Shown: in pieces, positions 18,199 through 27,384 of the stretch
How the letters are laid out: each line of letters begins with the position of its first letter
How positions within the stretch are numbered: position 1 is the stretch's first letter
Source: JAUNSR01 sp036655355
GTDB taxonomy: Bacteria; Bacteroidota; Bacteroidia; Bacteroidales; JAUNSR01
Direction: 5' to 3'
Assembly: GCA_036655355.1 (NCBI GenBank)
Contig: JAVVQG010000007.1
Coordinates: 1 to 64,000 of the forward strand
Length of the DNA stretch: 64,000 nt
Notes under the pieces: generated by a model
What the model was told of the DNA's origin: nothing
The model's input: only the letters and a program-made list of their open reading frames with translations
Databases searched by the model: none
Position numbers and translations under genes: made by a program

Positions 18199-21100
18199 TT
18201 AATAAGTTAATCTTACCCCGAACGTATAGTTAGAGGCCATCGGATAAGTCTGCGTATCGAACCCTCCTGCTACTTCAGGTGTAAATCCGTTGTAGCTAAA
18301 GGCTGTAAACGGACGGTCGGCTGAAACATACATACTAAGCAATGCTCCTTTTTTGCCTTTCGGACCGATGTTGTTAAATGTATAACCCAATTGCATATTC
18401 TGAATACGGAAATAGTTTCCGCTTTCAATCAGGAACGAACTGAAATTTGAGATATTCCAAGGTTTGTCAAGTCCTGCAGCAGATGGGTATTTATTGGATG
18501 AACCTTCCCCTTGCCAGCGGTTTTCAACCAATTCGGCATCATAGTTCAGGTTGCTGTCGAATCTTCTTACACCACGTTTTTGATTCACAATTTTATTACC
18601 TGCAACTCCAGTCATAGCCATGCTGAAATCAAGATTTTTCCAGTTCAGCCCGATATTCGCACCGAAGGTTACTTTAGGTAACGCAGAGCCTAATACTTGA
18701 CGGTCTTTCGCATCGATAACATTGTCTCCATTCAAATCCTGATAGATCAAATCACCGGGAACCAAACCGTTTTTAACGGCAATCGGATCATTTTTGATCT
18801 GTTCTTCATTCTGATAAACACCTAGAACTTTATAACCGTAGAAAGAGTTAATCGCTTCACCCGGCATGATGATCGTTCTAAATTCTGCCGAATTAGTTAA
18901 AAGATAAGGAACTCCGTCTTTCAACGCTTTCACTTCATTCTTCAACGTAGACACATTAAATCCGACATTGTAGGAGAAATCTTTTCCCACTTTATCCGCC
19001 CAGTTCAACGTTAATTCAAAACCTGAATTTTGGATCTTTCCATAGTTTCCGGGAATGAATTCACCCGTGATAGGCATCGGCACACTCACTACGGCATTGT
19101 TTGTAATACGGTTATAATAATCAGCATCCACTTTCAATCGATTATTCAAGAAAGCGGCTTCGAAACCGATGTTCGTTTCATCAACGACTTCCCATTTCAA
19201 CCAAGAGAAGTTATTCTGGTTGATGTAACCCGGTACCTGATTGTCACCAACCACACCTGTCACATTATTGATTCCTGCAAATCCGGCACTTGCCGCAACC
19301 TTATCATTACCAAGTTTACCCCAGCTTGCACGCAGTTTCAAGAAATCAAAGATTTTCTGGTCTGCCATGAATCCCTCTTCACTTACAACCCAACCTGCTC
19401 CGATCGATGGGAAATAACCCCATTTCTCATTGTATTTTGAACTACCGTCTGCACGCATAGTCAAAGAGAGAAGGTATTTGCTGTCATAGTTATAGGTAGC
19501 TCTACCAAAGAAAGATAATCCCCTGTATGTTGAGCCGCCGTCATATCCTTTGGCAGTTTCGCCGTTTCCTAGATTGATGTAACCCCATTCCGGTCTTCCG
19601 GCAGGAACATCCTGTGCGGTAGCTTTAAGAAAACGGTTGTTCTCCTCACGTATTGAGTTACCCAACATTACATTGAAATTGTGATTTTTGTAACTTTCTG
19701 TATAGGTAAGGACGTTGTCTATGATGTGATTAAAATCGAAAGAATCTGACTTCGTTAGTGAAGAACGATCATTCTTTTGATTATCACTTACAAAATATAC
19801 CGGTGTATATGCCCAATAACGGTCCAATCTCAAATCCTGACTGTAACTTGTACGGAAAGTCAGTTTTGAAGGGATTATTGAAAGTTCGGCATAAAATGAA
19901 GGCAGTATCTGAAGCGTTTCATTGTTTGACGAATGGTAAAATGCAGAAGCTACAGGGTTTGCATAGAACCCATTTGTTAATCCAAGTGCCGAAGGCGACG
20001 CGAATTTCTCTTCTGAAGCAGCCTCATTGTTATAATCATGAACCGGAATAATTGAAGGCGTAGTAAATGCTTTGTACCAAGCGTCGTTATTCCCGGCTAT
20101 CTTATCTCCTTTAACAATAACAACGTTTGTTCCCACTTTCAACCAATCAAAAGGTTTGTAATCCCCTTTTGTACGAACCGTAAAACGGCTGTAATCTGAG
20201 TTGTATTTAAGAATCCCTTCTTGTTTCAGGTAGCTCAACCCAACAGTATAGGCTGCTTTTTCGGTACCTCCGGTCAAGTCAACGCTATGGTTATGCATCA
20301 GTGCTTTCTGAGTCAACTCCTTATACCAATCTGTATTCGTTGTCGGGATACCATTTTCACCACCCCACAATCTTACGGAGTTATTCAAAATTGCAAGACT
20401 GCTTCCGTCGGTATCTTTCTCCATCAACATCTCTGCATATTGAGATGAAGAGGCCATTTTCATCATATTGGCAGGAGTCTGGAATCCCACATAGCCATTA
20501 TAGCTGATTTTAGCCTGTTGTGCGAAAGAACCTTTCTTTGTTGTAACCAATACCACCCCGTTTGCAGCACGCACACCATAGATGGCAGCTGCCGAGGCAT
20601 CTTTCAAGACCGACATGTCTTCAATATCAGCAGGGTTCAAAAAATCGATGTTGTCATAAAACATTCCGTCTACAACATAGAGCGGCGATTCATTGTTGAA
20701 TGACCCAACTCCGCGGACACGTACTGCCGGACCCGCACCCGGTTCTCCGGTGCTTACGATCTGTACACCCGCTACTTTTCCTTGAATCGACTGCATTGCA
20801 TTCGATGATGAAAGTTTTGTGATTTCATCCGATTTGATGTTTGCAATTGGCGATGTAAGGTCTTTTGCTTTCGCTGTACCGTAACCCACAACTACAACAT
20901 CATCCAATAGCTGGCTGTCTTCCTCTAGGATAACATTAATTACGGTTTTGTTTCCTACTGTGATTTCTTGGGCCTTCATCCCCATTTGGCTAACCCTTAA
21001 TACAGCAGCTTCGGGTAAATTTGTGATTTCATACTGGCCATCAAAGTCCGTGGCTGTACCTTGTGTGGTACCTTTTACCAAAACGGTGACTCCGATCAAA

Positions 21101-21210
21101 GGCTCTCCTTGAATATCTTTAACGGTACCCCTTACAGAAGCATTCTGAGCGAATAACTGCATGGAACCGAAAAGCATCAATAAAACAAGCAATAATGCGT
21201 GTCGTCTCAT
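18199..21210 (-). CDS. susC: SusC/RagA-family TonB-dependent outer-membrane transporter
   Basis: A 1,003-residue TonB-dependent receptor with signal peptide (about 1-21), an N-terminal carboxypeptidase-D-like beta-sandwich (about 24-100, VRGTVKDIQGEPLIGVTVLVKG), a TonB box region before VVVGYGTAKAKDLTSPI, the plug (VLKDASAAAIYGVRAANGVVLVTT) and a 22-strand barrel ending in an aromatic residue (FGVRLTY). It imports oligosaccharides with SusD. It is the first gene of a four-gene operon and has a candidate operator about 150 bp upstream. The 1,003-residue length is usual for the family. Confidence 0.95.
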   Translation of the reverse strand: MRRHALLLVLLMLFGSMQLFAQNASVRGTVKDIQGEPLIGVTVLVKGTTQGTATDFDGQYEITNLPEAAVLRVSQMGMKAQEITVGNKTVINVILEEDSQLLDDVVVVGYGTAKAKDLTSPIANIKSDEITKLSSSNAMQSIQGKVAGVQIVSTGEPGAGPAVRVRGVGSFNNESPLYVVDGMFYDNIDFLNPADIEDMSVLKDASAAAIYGVRAANGVVLVTTKKGSFAQQAKISYNGYVGFQTPANMMKMASSSQYAEMLMEKDTDGSSLAILNNSVRLWGGENGIPTTNTDWYKELTQKALMHNHSVDLTGGTEKAAYTVGLSYLKQEGILKYNSDYSRFTVRTKGDYKPFDWLKVGTNVVIVKGDKIAGNNDAWYKAFTTPSIIPVHDYNNEAASEEKFASPSALGLTNGFYANPVASAFYHSSNNETLQILPSFYAELSIIPSKLTFRTSYSQDLRLDRYWAYTPVYFVSDNQKNDRSSLTKSDSFDFNHIIDNVLTYTESYKNHNFNVMLGNSIREENNRFLKATAQDVPAGRPEWGYINLGNGETAKGYDGGSTYRGLSFFGRATYNYDSKYLLSLTMRADGSSKYNEKWGYFPSIGAGWVVSEEGFMADQKIFDFLKLRASWGKLGNDKVAASAGFAGINNVTGVVGDNQVPGYINQNNFSWLKWEVVDETNIGFEAAFLNNRLKVDADYYNRITNNAVVSVPMPITGEFIPGNYGKIQNSGFELTLNWADKVGKDFSYNVGFNVSTLKNEVKALKDGVPYLLTNSAEFRTIIMPGEAINSFYGYKVLGVYQNEEQIKNDPIAVKNGLVPGDLIYQDLNGDNVIDAKDRQVLGSALPKVTFGANIGLNWKNLDFSMAMTGVAGNKIVNQKRGVRRFDSNLNYDAELVENRWQGEGSSNKYPSAAGLDKPWNISNFSSFLIESGNYFRIQNMQLGYTFNNIGPKGKKGALLSMYVSADRPFTAFSYNGFTPEVAGGFDTQTYPMASNYTFGVRLTY

Positions 21211-21355
21211 GTGAATAAATTAATTAATAATTGAGTTAATTGTAGAAAATGAACGTGTTATACAGCCCGTTTTCTTACAGCGTGAAAATAGTAACACAAT
21301 TGTAATACAAGGACATCAAGTATTACGATAACTCTACATAGGGAGTGTTACAAGG

Positions 21356-21382
21356 GTACTTCTGGAGTACTGCAAATATCAC
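21356..21382 (-). promoter_or_regulatory. candidate operator upstream of susC
   Basis: A palindrome GTACT-tctgg-AGTAC (21356-21370) followed by tgcaaatat. A related block lies upstream of the GH3 gene (26856-26882): both read GTACT, n, CT, two to three bases, AG, n, ACT and end in TGCAAATA. The sites are about 145-170 bp from their respective start codons. Each is followed, in the direction of transcription, by a similar promoter-like block (TGTTACTATTTTC for susC, TGATACTGTTTTA for GH3). The most likely ligand is the PUL sensor-regulator encoded at 21434. Confidence 0.5.
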
Positions 21383-21433
21383 TTCCAATCAATATATCAA
21401 CTACTTAAACACCTTTGCCAATCAGGTTCAAAA

Positions 21434-24220
21434 TCAGAAATTTTTCATAAAATATTCATTCAGATTTTCAGCTGTATTAAGATTCATTTTCTTTCTCAAT
21501 CGATATCGACCTGCTTCTACACCTCGGATGGATATATTTAATAGAGATGCGATATCTTTTGTCGTAAGGTTTAATTTCAGACATGCGCACAATTTTAATT
21601 CCGCGGCTGTTAACGAAGGGTACGACTCTTGTACGTTCTTGAAAAAATGCTCATGTGTTTGTTCGAAATGCATGATAAACAAACTCCAGTCTTCCTTTGC
21701 ATTTTGATCATCATTAATACTTCTGGTGATCTTATCCAACTTCTTCGTTACCGTTAATTCGGGGTGTTTTGCTTTAAAGCTGTCAATTTCTTCCTTTATA
21801 GAGTGAAGTACTTCGTTCTTTTTTAACATCGTGGCAGTAACATCGAATAATTCATTGTTGGTTGATTTTACTTTTTGTTCCAACAACCTGTTTTTTTCGC
21901 GCATTAATTTTTCTTCATTCTCTTTTGCCTGTTTCAATAATGCCTTCCGATGACTCTTTTTCACAAAATAATAACCCGTAAAAAGTGCTGTCACCATAAG
22001 AATAATCCATATCGCTATTGCCCAACTACGTAAATACCAAGGAGCAAGAATCTTAAATGAGACACGCTCTTCCAGTGGAGATTCTCCTTTCCTTACGCCT
22101 ACGGGACGAATTTGAAAAGTGTAATTTCCGTGAGGTAAACGTTCAAAACGAATCTGACTCTGCTTAACCGGTGCCGACCATGCAGAATCAAGGCCATCAA
22201 GCTTATATTGATAATATTTATCAATCTCCGATGAGTATGGAAAAGCAATATTGAAGGAGATCCCGGAATCATCAATCCGGTTAATCCGGTCAACAAAAGC
22301 TCTTCTCTTTTCAAGTGAGCCAATCCGATCGCCATTTGTCTCATCCGTGTGACTGTATAGCGCAAAACCGTTATTGAGACAAATCAGACTTAGGGTGTCA
22401 TTCAATAAGACGATATTTTCAAAATCATCGACCGTAGAGAGTTCCTGACTGTCGAAACCGTTTAATTCAATAATTTCAGCCTTCCCCTTATCGTACTTTA
22501 TGACGGTGCGACTGTCTTCTCCCACAAGCCAATACAGAGTACTGCTTATGGGAACGATTTTCTGAAGCCCTTTCACCGGAAGATAAAGGTTATTGAGTTC
22601 ATCGAATGGTTCGATTCGATTGCTGATATCATTGAATACAAAGAAGCGATTATTGGCAATGAATACGGTGCGATGTCCGATACGCCCCATACGTACCACT
22701 CCTGTCGAGGATGTAAAATGACTATTCGGATAAGAGTTTATTACCTCTAGAGAAGTAAGGTCATCACTCAAAGAGCTTTGTATCACACCGTCATAAAGAT
22801 GACCGAACCAAATAAATCCTTCTGCATCGACATTCAATGAATTAAAAATGCCTGTAAAACCATTCAGCAATTGTACTTTCCTAAAATAGGCCCCCTCCTT
22901 TCCAATCAGTATGGGCGTATGGTAAGTGGATAAAATCAGATACTCTTTCTTATTGCGCTCAATTTGCTGAATATTGAATACTCCGGCACCCTTATATATA
23001 AAAGATGCTTTCGAACCGGAAACGACGAAAAGCCCCTGGTTATTAGCACAAAGAAGTTCATTGCCAAACACACCTAGGTCCCAAACCTGACCTTCACTAC
23101 CTGCGATAAATGAGAGATCACGAAATGGATCTTTCTTATTCAATGCATCTGCAGGAAGCGCAAATAAACCTTTGTTGGTTCCCAAATACAGGAATCCCCG
23201 GTAATAAGCGGCGGTTGAAACGGATCCCATTTTATGGGACGCGTCAATAAAGAAGCTGAGTTCAGGCTTGTATTCAAGTTTACAGATCCCTTCATCAAGC
23301 GCAATCCAAATATTCCCGGCAGAATCCTGTCCGAGGGCATGAACGGTATTGCTTGACAATCCGTTACCTGTATCATAATGGTGGAGAATCTTTCCTGAAT
23401 TATCCGTTTCGAAGACTCCATTCATAAGGGTCCCAAACAGATAATTTCCGTTCTTTAAACGAAGAGCACAATTCAGATCCGCCTTTCGAATCTCTTCAGA
23501 CAATTCTGAATTCCATACTCTTTTTCTATTACCATCCAGGATATAAAGAGGTTGTGTTCCTCCTCCAATGAGAATTTCATTTTCTCCGTAAGGAAGTATC
23601 ACACGAACCTCTTTGTAAGGGAGCGGCGTCTTATCCACCAGGTTTTTTCCGGAAATTTTACTCAGCATCCCGTCTTTATCAATATATAACTCACCCCTCA
23701 CGTCTTGAAGATACATGATGAATTGTTTTGGATTGATGGTGGATAAGGTAATTCCGTCATAGAAGAATATCTTAGAAAAGGATTGAAAATAGGCACCATC
23801 CTTTGTTATATTGATTCTCCAGATATCCATATCTGAATCCAACTCCTCCGGAATTAGGGCCGATAAGGAAGTATAAGTTAAATCTCCTTGTTCATTTTTA
23901 CGCCAATACCCGAATTCCTTGAAACCTCCGGTAAAAATCTCGTTCTCGTTTCCTATTGCTACGGATCGGATGATCGAACAAGGCGCGTCTTGATACAATC
24001 GCCAGTTTAGACCATTGTATTGAAGCAATCCGTTATTATTAGCGATGTATACGGTTCCGTCGTTATCCAGTGCAATTCCCCAATTTTTATTGGCTGCACC
24101 ATATTCGTTCGACGGGATTGAGATAGGTAGTGGGCTAATGGTGTATTGTGGAAATGAAAATACGGTTAGTGTAGTTAAAATCAGGGTAATAAAAATAAGA
24201 AGTCTTTTAAACATATTCAT
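21434..24220 (-). CDS. membrane-bound triple-tyrosine sensor and LuxR-type regulator of the PUL
   Basis: A 928-residue one-component regulator. After a signal/anchor segment (about 5-20) come repeated beta-propeller blades (WGIALDNDGTVYIANNNGLLQY and similar, about 30-620), a Y_Y_Y domain (about 640-720, YKLDGLDSAW, LPHGNYTFQIRPVG), a membrane helix (about 727-748), a coiled coil (750-800) and a C-terminal LuxR/GerE-like helix-turn-helix (LTTKDIASLLNISIRGVEAGRYRLRKK fold, about 875-915). It lacks histidine kinase and receiver domains, so it binds DNA directly from the membrane, like SusR. I chose the ATG at 24220 over an upstream TTG. It lies between susC and GH3 on the same strand. Confidence 0.88.
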   Translation of the reverse strand: MNMFKRLLIFITLILTTLTVFSFPQYTISPLPISIPSNEYGAANKNWGIALDNDGTVYIANNNGLLQYNGLNWRLYQDAPCSIIRSVAIGNENEIFTGGFKEFGYWRKNEQGDLTYTSLSALIPEELDSDMDIWRINITKDGAYFQSFSKIFFYDGITLSTINPKQFIMYLQDVRGELYIDKDGMLSKISGKNLVDKTPLPYKEVRVILPYGENEILIGGGTQPLYILDGNRKRVWNSELSEEIRKADLNCALRLKNGNYLFGTLMNGVFETDNSGKILHHYDTGNGLSSNTVHALGQDSAGNIWIALDEGICKLEYKPELSFFIDASHKMGSVSTAAYYRGFLYLGTNKGLFALPADALNKKDPFRDLSFIAGSEGQVWDLGVFGNELLCANNQGLFVVSGSKASFIYKGAGVFNIQQIERNKKEYLILSTYHTPILIGKEGAYFRKVQLLNGFTGIFNSLNVDAEGFIWFGHLYDGVIQSSLSDDLTSLEVINSYPNSHFTSSTGVVRMGRIGHRTVFIANNRFFVFNDISNRIEPFDELNNLYLPVKGLQKIVPISSTLYWLVGEDSRTVIKYDKGKAEIIELNGFDSQELSTVDDFENIVLLNDTLSLICLNNGFALYSHTDETNGDRIGSLEKRRAFVDRINRIDDSGISFNIAFPYSSEIDKYYQYKLDGLDSAWSAPVKQSQIRFERLPHGNYTFQIRPVGVRKGESPLEERVSFKILAPWYLRSWAIAIWIILMVTALFTGYYFVKKSHRKALLKQAKENEEKLMREKNRLLEQKVKSTNNELFDVTATMLKKNEVLHSIKEEIDSFKAKHPELTVTKKLDKITRSINDDQNAKEDWSLFIMHFEQTHEHFFKNVQESYPSLTAAELKLCACLKLNLTTKDIASLLNISIRGVEAGRYRLRKKMNLNTAENLNEYFMKNF

Positions 24221-24341
24221 TCGTTTCTGTCTCAAAGTTGCAGTTAATCAATAGAGTGACTAAAAATAAACAGAGTAGTCCTGATTATCTCAATTGATGA
24301 ATAATTCTTATATTTTTTTATTGTGATATTTAGAATTGGTT

Positions 24342-24374
24342 AAAAAAAATCCGGAGAATTACTTCCCCGGATTC
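24342..24374 (-). terminator. terminator after the GH3 gene
   Basis: On the minus strand a stem AATCCGG / CCGGATT with a short loop is followed by eight T. It lies about 65 bp beyond the GH3 stop codon, so GH3 and the regulator are probably separate transcripts. Confidence 0.75.
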
Positions 24375-24439
24375 GTGATAAAATTACGTGGTGTCTCGGA
24401 TCATTGTGTCCTCCCACCTTCCCTAAGCATAACTATATT

Positions 24440-26716
24440 TTAATTTTTCAATTCGAAAGATGCTTCATTTTTTTCATCGGCCGAAGAAGACGCAACCCAA
24501 ACTTTGAATTCGCCGGCTTCAGCTTTAAAGTCCATATTGATATCATAGAAAGCAAGATCTTTCTGCGATATTTCAAATGTAACCTTTTTCGTTTCTCCTT
24601 TTTTCAGTGCAATCTTAGTAAAGCCCTTTAGTTCTTTCACCGGACGAGTTACACTTGCAGCAATATCACGGATGTAGAGTTGAACAACTTCTTCTCCATC
24701 AACATCGCCGGTATTGGTTACATCAGCTGTAATTTTAAGTGTTTCATTCATATTCATCGCTTTCTTATCTAAAGAAAGGTTTGAAATTGAGAAGTCTGTG
24801 TAACTCAAACCATATCCGAAAGGATACAAAGGTGTATTTGCCACGTCAAGATAAGAGGAACGGTAGTCCATTTTCGGATCATTTGCCGGTAAAGGACGTC
24901 CTGTATTTTTATGATTATAATATAGCGGTAATTGTCCTACATTACGTGGAAATGACATTGTAAGTTTTCCAGACGGATTATAATCACCGGCAATAACGTC
25001 AGCCATACCATGACCGGCCATGGTACCAAGATACCAAGCTTCAAGGATCGCATCTACATTTTCGTCTTCCCAAGATAAATCCAATGGTCGACCGTTCATC
25101 AATACCAATCCCATCGGCTTACCCAATTTTTTCAGTTCTTTCAAAAGATCCTGCTGAGAAGCCGGTAGTTTGATATCGGTTCTTGAAGCAGCCTCTCCGG
25201 ACCAGTTAAAATCTTCGCCCATTCCTAACAGGATAACGTCTGCTTTACGCGCAGCTGCCAATGCCTCTGCAAATCCAGATGTACCCGGAGTTACTTCATC
25301 ACAACCCTCTGCATAAATGAATTTTACACCTGTATCTTTATATTTCTCTGTCAAACCATCAAACAAGGAAGCACTCTGATCACGATAACCGCGTCCGGCC
25401 CACTCTCCGTTCATACTCTCACGGTTCTTCACCATTGGTCCGATTAATGCGATTGTTTTTTGCTCCTCTTTCTTGATTGGGAAGAATTTATTTTCATTCT
25501 TCAAAAGAACAATCGAACGAGCTGCATTTTTACGAGCCGCTTCAAGGAATTCCGGCTTAAGAATGGTTGCTTTTTCTTTCTCTGCATCCAAATATTTGAA
25601 AGGATCTTCAAATAGACCCAAAATAAATTTCATTTCAAGAATACGGCGAACCGCAGCATCAATCTGTCCTTCAGATACTTTGCCTGCTTTAACCTGGTCT
25701 GCAAGATGTTTCATGAACACACCGCCTGTCATATCCATGTCGATCCCTGCATTAGCAGCAAGAACGGCTGCTTCTTCATCGTCTTTGGCAATACCGTGCG
25801 GAACAAGTTCATTAATTGCAGTATAGTCAGTTACTACAAACCCGTTGAAATTCCATTGGTCACGTAAAACGTCTGTATAAAGATATTTACTTGATGTACA
25901 AGGCATTCCTGCTATTTCATTAAAGGCAGTCATAAATGTTGCTACACCAGCTTCTTTAGCCGCCTCAAAAGGAGGAAAATACGTTTCACGCAATGTACGT
26001 TCAGAAATATCTACCGTATTGTAATCACGTCCGGCTTCAGCAGCTCCATACGCTGCGAAATGTTTCGCACATGCTAGGATCTTCTCGGGCTGACTCAGCT
26101 CTTTCCAGCTTTCCCCCTGAAATCCGCGTACACGGGCTTTAGCCACTAACGACCCATAATATGTATCCTCTCCGGCTCCCTCCATAACACGTCCCCAACG
26201 GGCATCACGCGCTACGTCTACCATAGGAGCAAATGTCCAAACGATACCTGCCGATGCCGCTTCGGCCGCTGCGATAGAGGCACTTTCTTTCATCATCTCC
26301 AAATCCCAAGAACAAGATTCAGCCAATGACATTGGGAAGATTGTTTTAAATCCATGTATTACATCATAGCCGAACAATACCGGAATTTTAAGTCTCGATT
26401 CAGCCAATGCTCTTTCCTGAAGAGAGCGAATTCCTTCTGCTGTTGCTGCATTAAAGATACTTCCAACTAATCCTTTCTTTAGATAAGGATCAATATCATC
26501 GCTCATCACAGGACCCGTAACAGCATCATGACTTGAAAACTGAGTCATCTGTCCGATTTTCTCTTCAAGTGTCATCAATGCTAAAACAGAGTCTACTTTT
26601 TGTTCGATTGTTTTATCACCCGAATAACTTTCCCATTTTTTTGAAGAATCGCTACATGATGTTGCAGTAACCAACACAGCAAGCATTCCGCTTACAATCT
26701 TTCCGTTCATTTGCAT
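24440..26716 (-). CDS. bglX: GH3 beta-glucosidase, periplasmic lipoprotein
   Basis: A 758-residue GH3 enzyme. An N-terminal signal with lipobox (VLVTATSC, Cys about residue 21) is followed by the GH3 N-domain barrel (about 45-390), with the candidate nucleophile Asp in GFVVTDYTA (near 300), then the alpha/beta sandwich domain (410-620) and a C-terminal Fn3-like domain (650-755). It resembles E. coli BglX and the Bacteroides GH3 enzymes that act on sophoro-oligosaccharides. With the GH144-like glucanase it would complete breakdown of beta-1,2-glucan to glucose. Two starts (26716, 26710) are two codons apart. It has its own upstream copy of the candidate PUL operator. The symbol is for the closest known family member. 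Confidence 0.88.
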   Translation of the reverse strand: MQMNGKIVSGMLAVLVTATSCSDSSKKWESYSGDKTIEQKVDSVLALMTLEEKIGQMTQFSSHDAVTGPVMSDDIDPYLKKGLVGSIFNAATAEGIRSLQERALAESRLKIPVLFGYDVIHGFKTIFPMSLAESCSWDLEMMKESASIAAAEAASAGIVWTFAPMVDVARDARWGRVMEGAGEDTYYGSLVAKARVRGFQGESWKELSQPEKILACAKHFAAYGAAEAGRDYNTVDISERTLRETYFPPFEAAKEAGVATFMTAFNEIAGMPCTSSKYLYTDVLRDQWNFNGFVVTDYTAINELVPHGIAKDDEEAAVLAANAGIDMDMTGGVFMKHLADQVKAGKVSEGQIDAAVRRILEMKFILGLFEDPFKYLDAEKEKATILKPEFLEAARKNAARSIVLLKNENKFFPIKKEEQKTIALIGPMVKNRESMNGEWAGRGYRDQSASLFDGLTEKYKDTGVKFIYAEGCDEVTPGTSGFAEALAAARKADVILLGMGEDFNWSGEAASRTDIKLPASQQDLLKELKKLGKPMGLVLMNGRPLDLSWEDENVDAILEAWYLGTMAGHGMADVIAGDYNPSGKLTMSFPRNVGQLPLYYNHKNTGRPLPANDPKMDYRSSYLDVANTPLYPFGYGLSYTDFSISNLSLDKKAMNMNETLKITADVTNTGDVDGEEVVQLYIRDIAASVTRPVKELKGFTKIALKKGETKKVTFEISQKDLAFYDINMDFKAEAGEFKVWVASSSADEKNEASFELKN

Positions 26717-27050
26717 TCTTGTTTATATGTTAGATTTGGTAATTGTCTGTTTGTATGAATTATTTTTCAACGATGGCAAATAACGTGCATATTAACCTAC
26801 GACCCGAATAAAACAGTATCACAATGTTACATCATGGTGAAATAATTCATATTAAGTACTACTTTAGCACTACTGCAAATAACGATAAATAACTAGTAAT
26901 CAGATTGCAATGAAAAACACTGATTTATATTGAAAAATAGGGTACTTAAAAAATAAAAGGCTTATTCAAAGAGAGAAACAGAGAGAGATGCCGAGAGAAT
27001 TTGAAAGTCATCCTTTACTTTCCTTTGCAGAAACACCTTAAGTCACGCGT
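26717..27050. other. upstream region of the GH3 gene
   Basis: No gene is seen. The region holds the candidate operator at 26856-26882 and a promoter-like block between it and the GH3 start. The far end near 26960-27010 is a purine-rich stretch (gagagaaacagagagagatg) of no known meaning. Confidence 0.4.
26856..26882 (-). promoter_or_regulatory. candidate operator upstream of the GH3 gene
   Basis: GTACTACTTTAGCACT followed by actgcaaataa; it matches the block upstream of susC (21356-21382) in an ordered set of short words ending in TGCAAATA. It lies about 140-165 bp before the GH3 start codon. Recognition by the PUL regulator is inferred from the shared sequence. Confidence 0.5.
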
Positions 27051-27129
27051 CAAGGCCTTGCTTCGGGCGAAGCAAGGCCTTGGCTCGGGCGAAGCAAGGC
27101 GGTGCTTCGGCTGAAGCAAGGCCTTGGCG
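27051..27129. repeat. 22-bp GC-rich tandem repeat, 3.6 copies
   Basis: Units at 27051-27072, 27073-27094 and 27095-27116 and a partial one at 27117-27129. Each begins caagg and ends with gaag; the first two share a gcgaag ending and differ by two bases inside (tgctt versus ggctc). The unit is self-complementary (ccttgcttc / gaagcaagg), so one strand can fold as a row of hairpins. It is strongly GC-rich in otherwise AT-rich intergenic DNA. The period is not a multiple of three and no start codon or ribosome site accompanies it, so coding is unlikely. Confidence 0.9.
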
Positions 27130-27276
27130 TTTGAAACATGGTTTTATATTATTGATATATAGTGTATTACAATATACAAAACAGGGGTTGCCGATTGAAT
27201 TAAGTGGAGTAGAATAATAATTACCTTTAATCTGTCAAAAATAAATTAGGAATAACTGGTCTTCCCCCTATAAAAA

Positions 27277-27322
27277 AAGGAGGTTGTCTAATTCATTCGT
27301 TTGAATTTTAGACAACCTCCTT
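27277..27322 (-). terminator. terminator after hcp
   Basis: Arms aaggaggttgtctaa (27277-27291) and ttagacaacctcctt (27308-27322) form a perfect 15-bp stem; on the minus strand it is followed by seven T. The stem is nearly the same sequence as the metY/metH terminator at 4233. Confidence 0.8.
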
Positions 27323-27374
27323 ATTTATATTACCTTTTTTATATTACCTTATTTATATTACTTCATTTATATTA
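27319..27374. repeat. 14-bp tandem repeat, 4 copies, at the 3' end of hcp
   Basis: Four consecutive 14-bp units with consensus ccttatttatatta at 27319-27332, 27333-27346, 27347-27360 and 27361-27374, with one or two changes in units 2 and 4, and a decayed fifth unit. The array begins 10 bp beyond the hcp stop codon and runs into the terminator stem, so it would lie in the hcp 3' untranslated region. Confidence 0.9.
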
Positions 27375-27384
27375 CTTCAAATTC

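Noticed and set aside
27051..27129. CRISPR array
   Set aside because: The 22-bp units are directly adjacent with no spacers and no cas genes are near.
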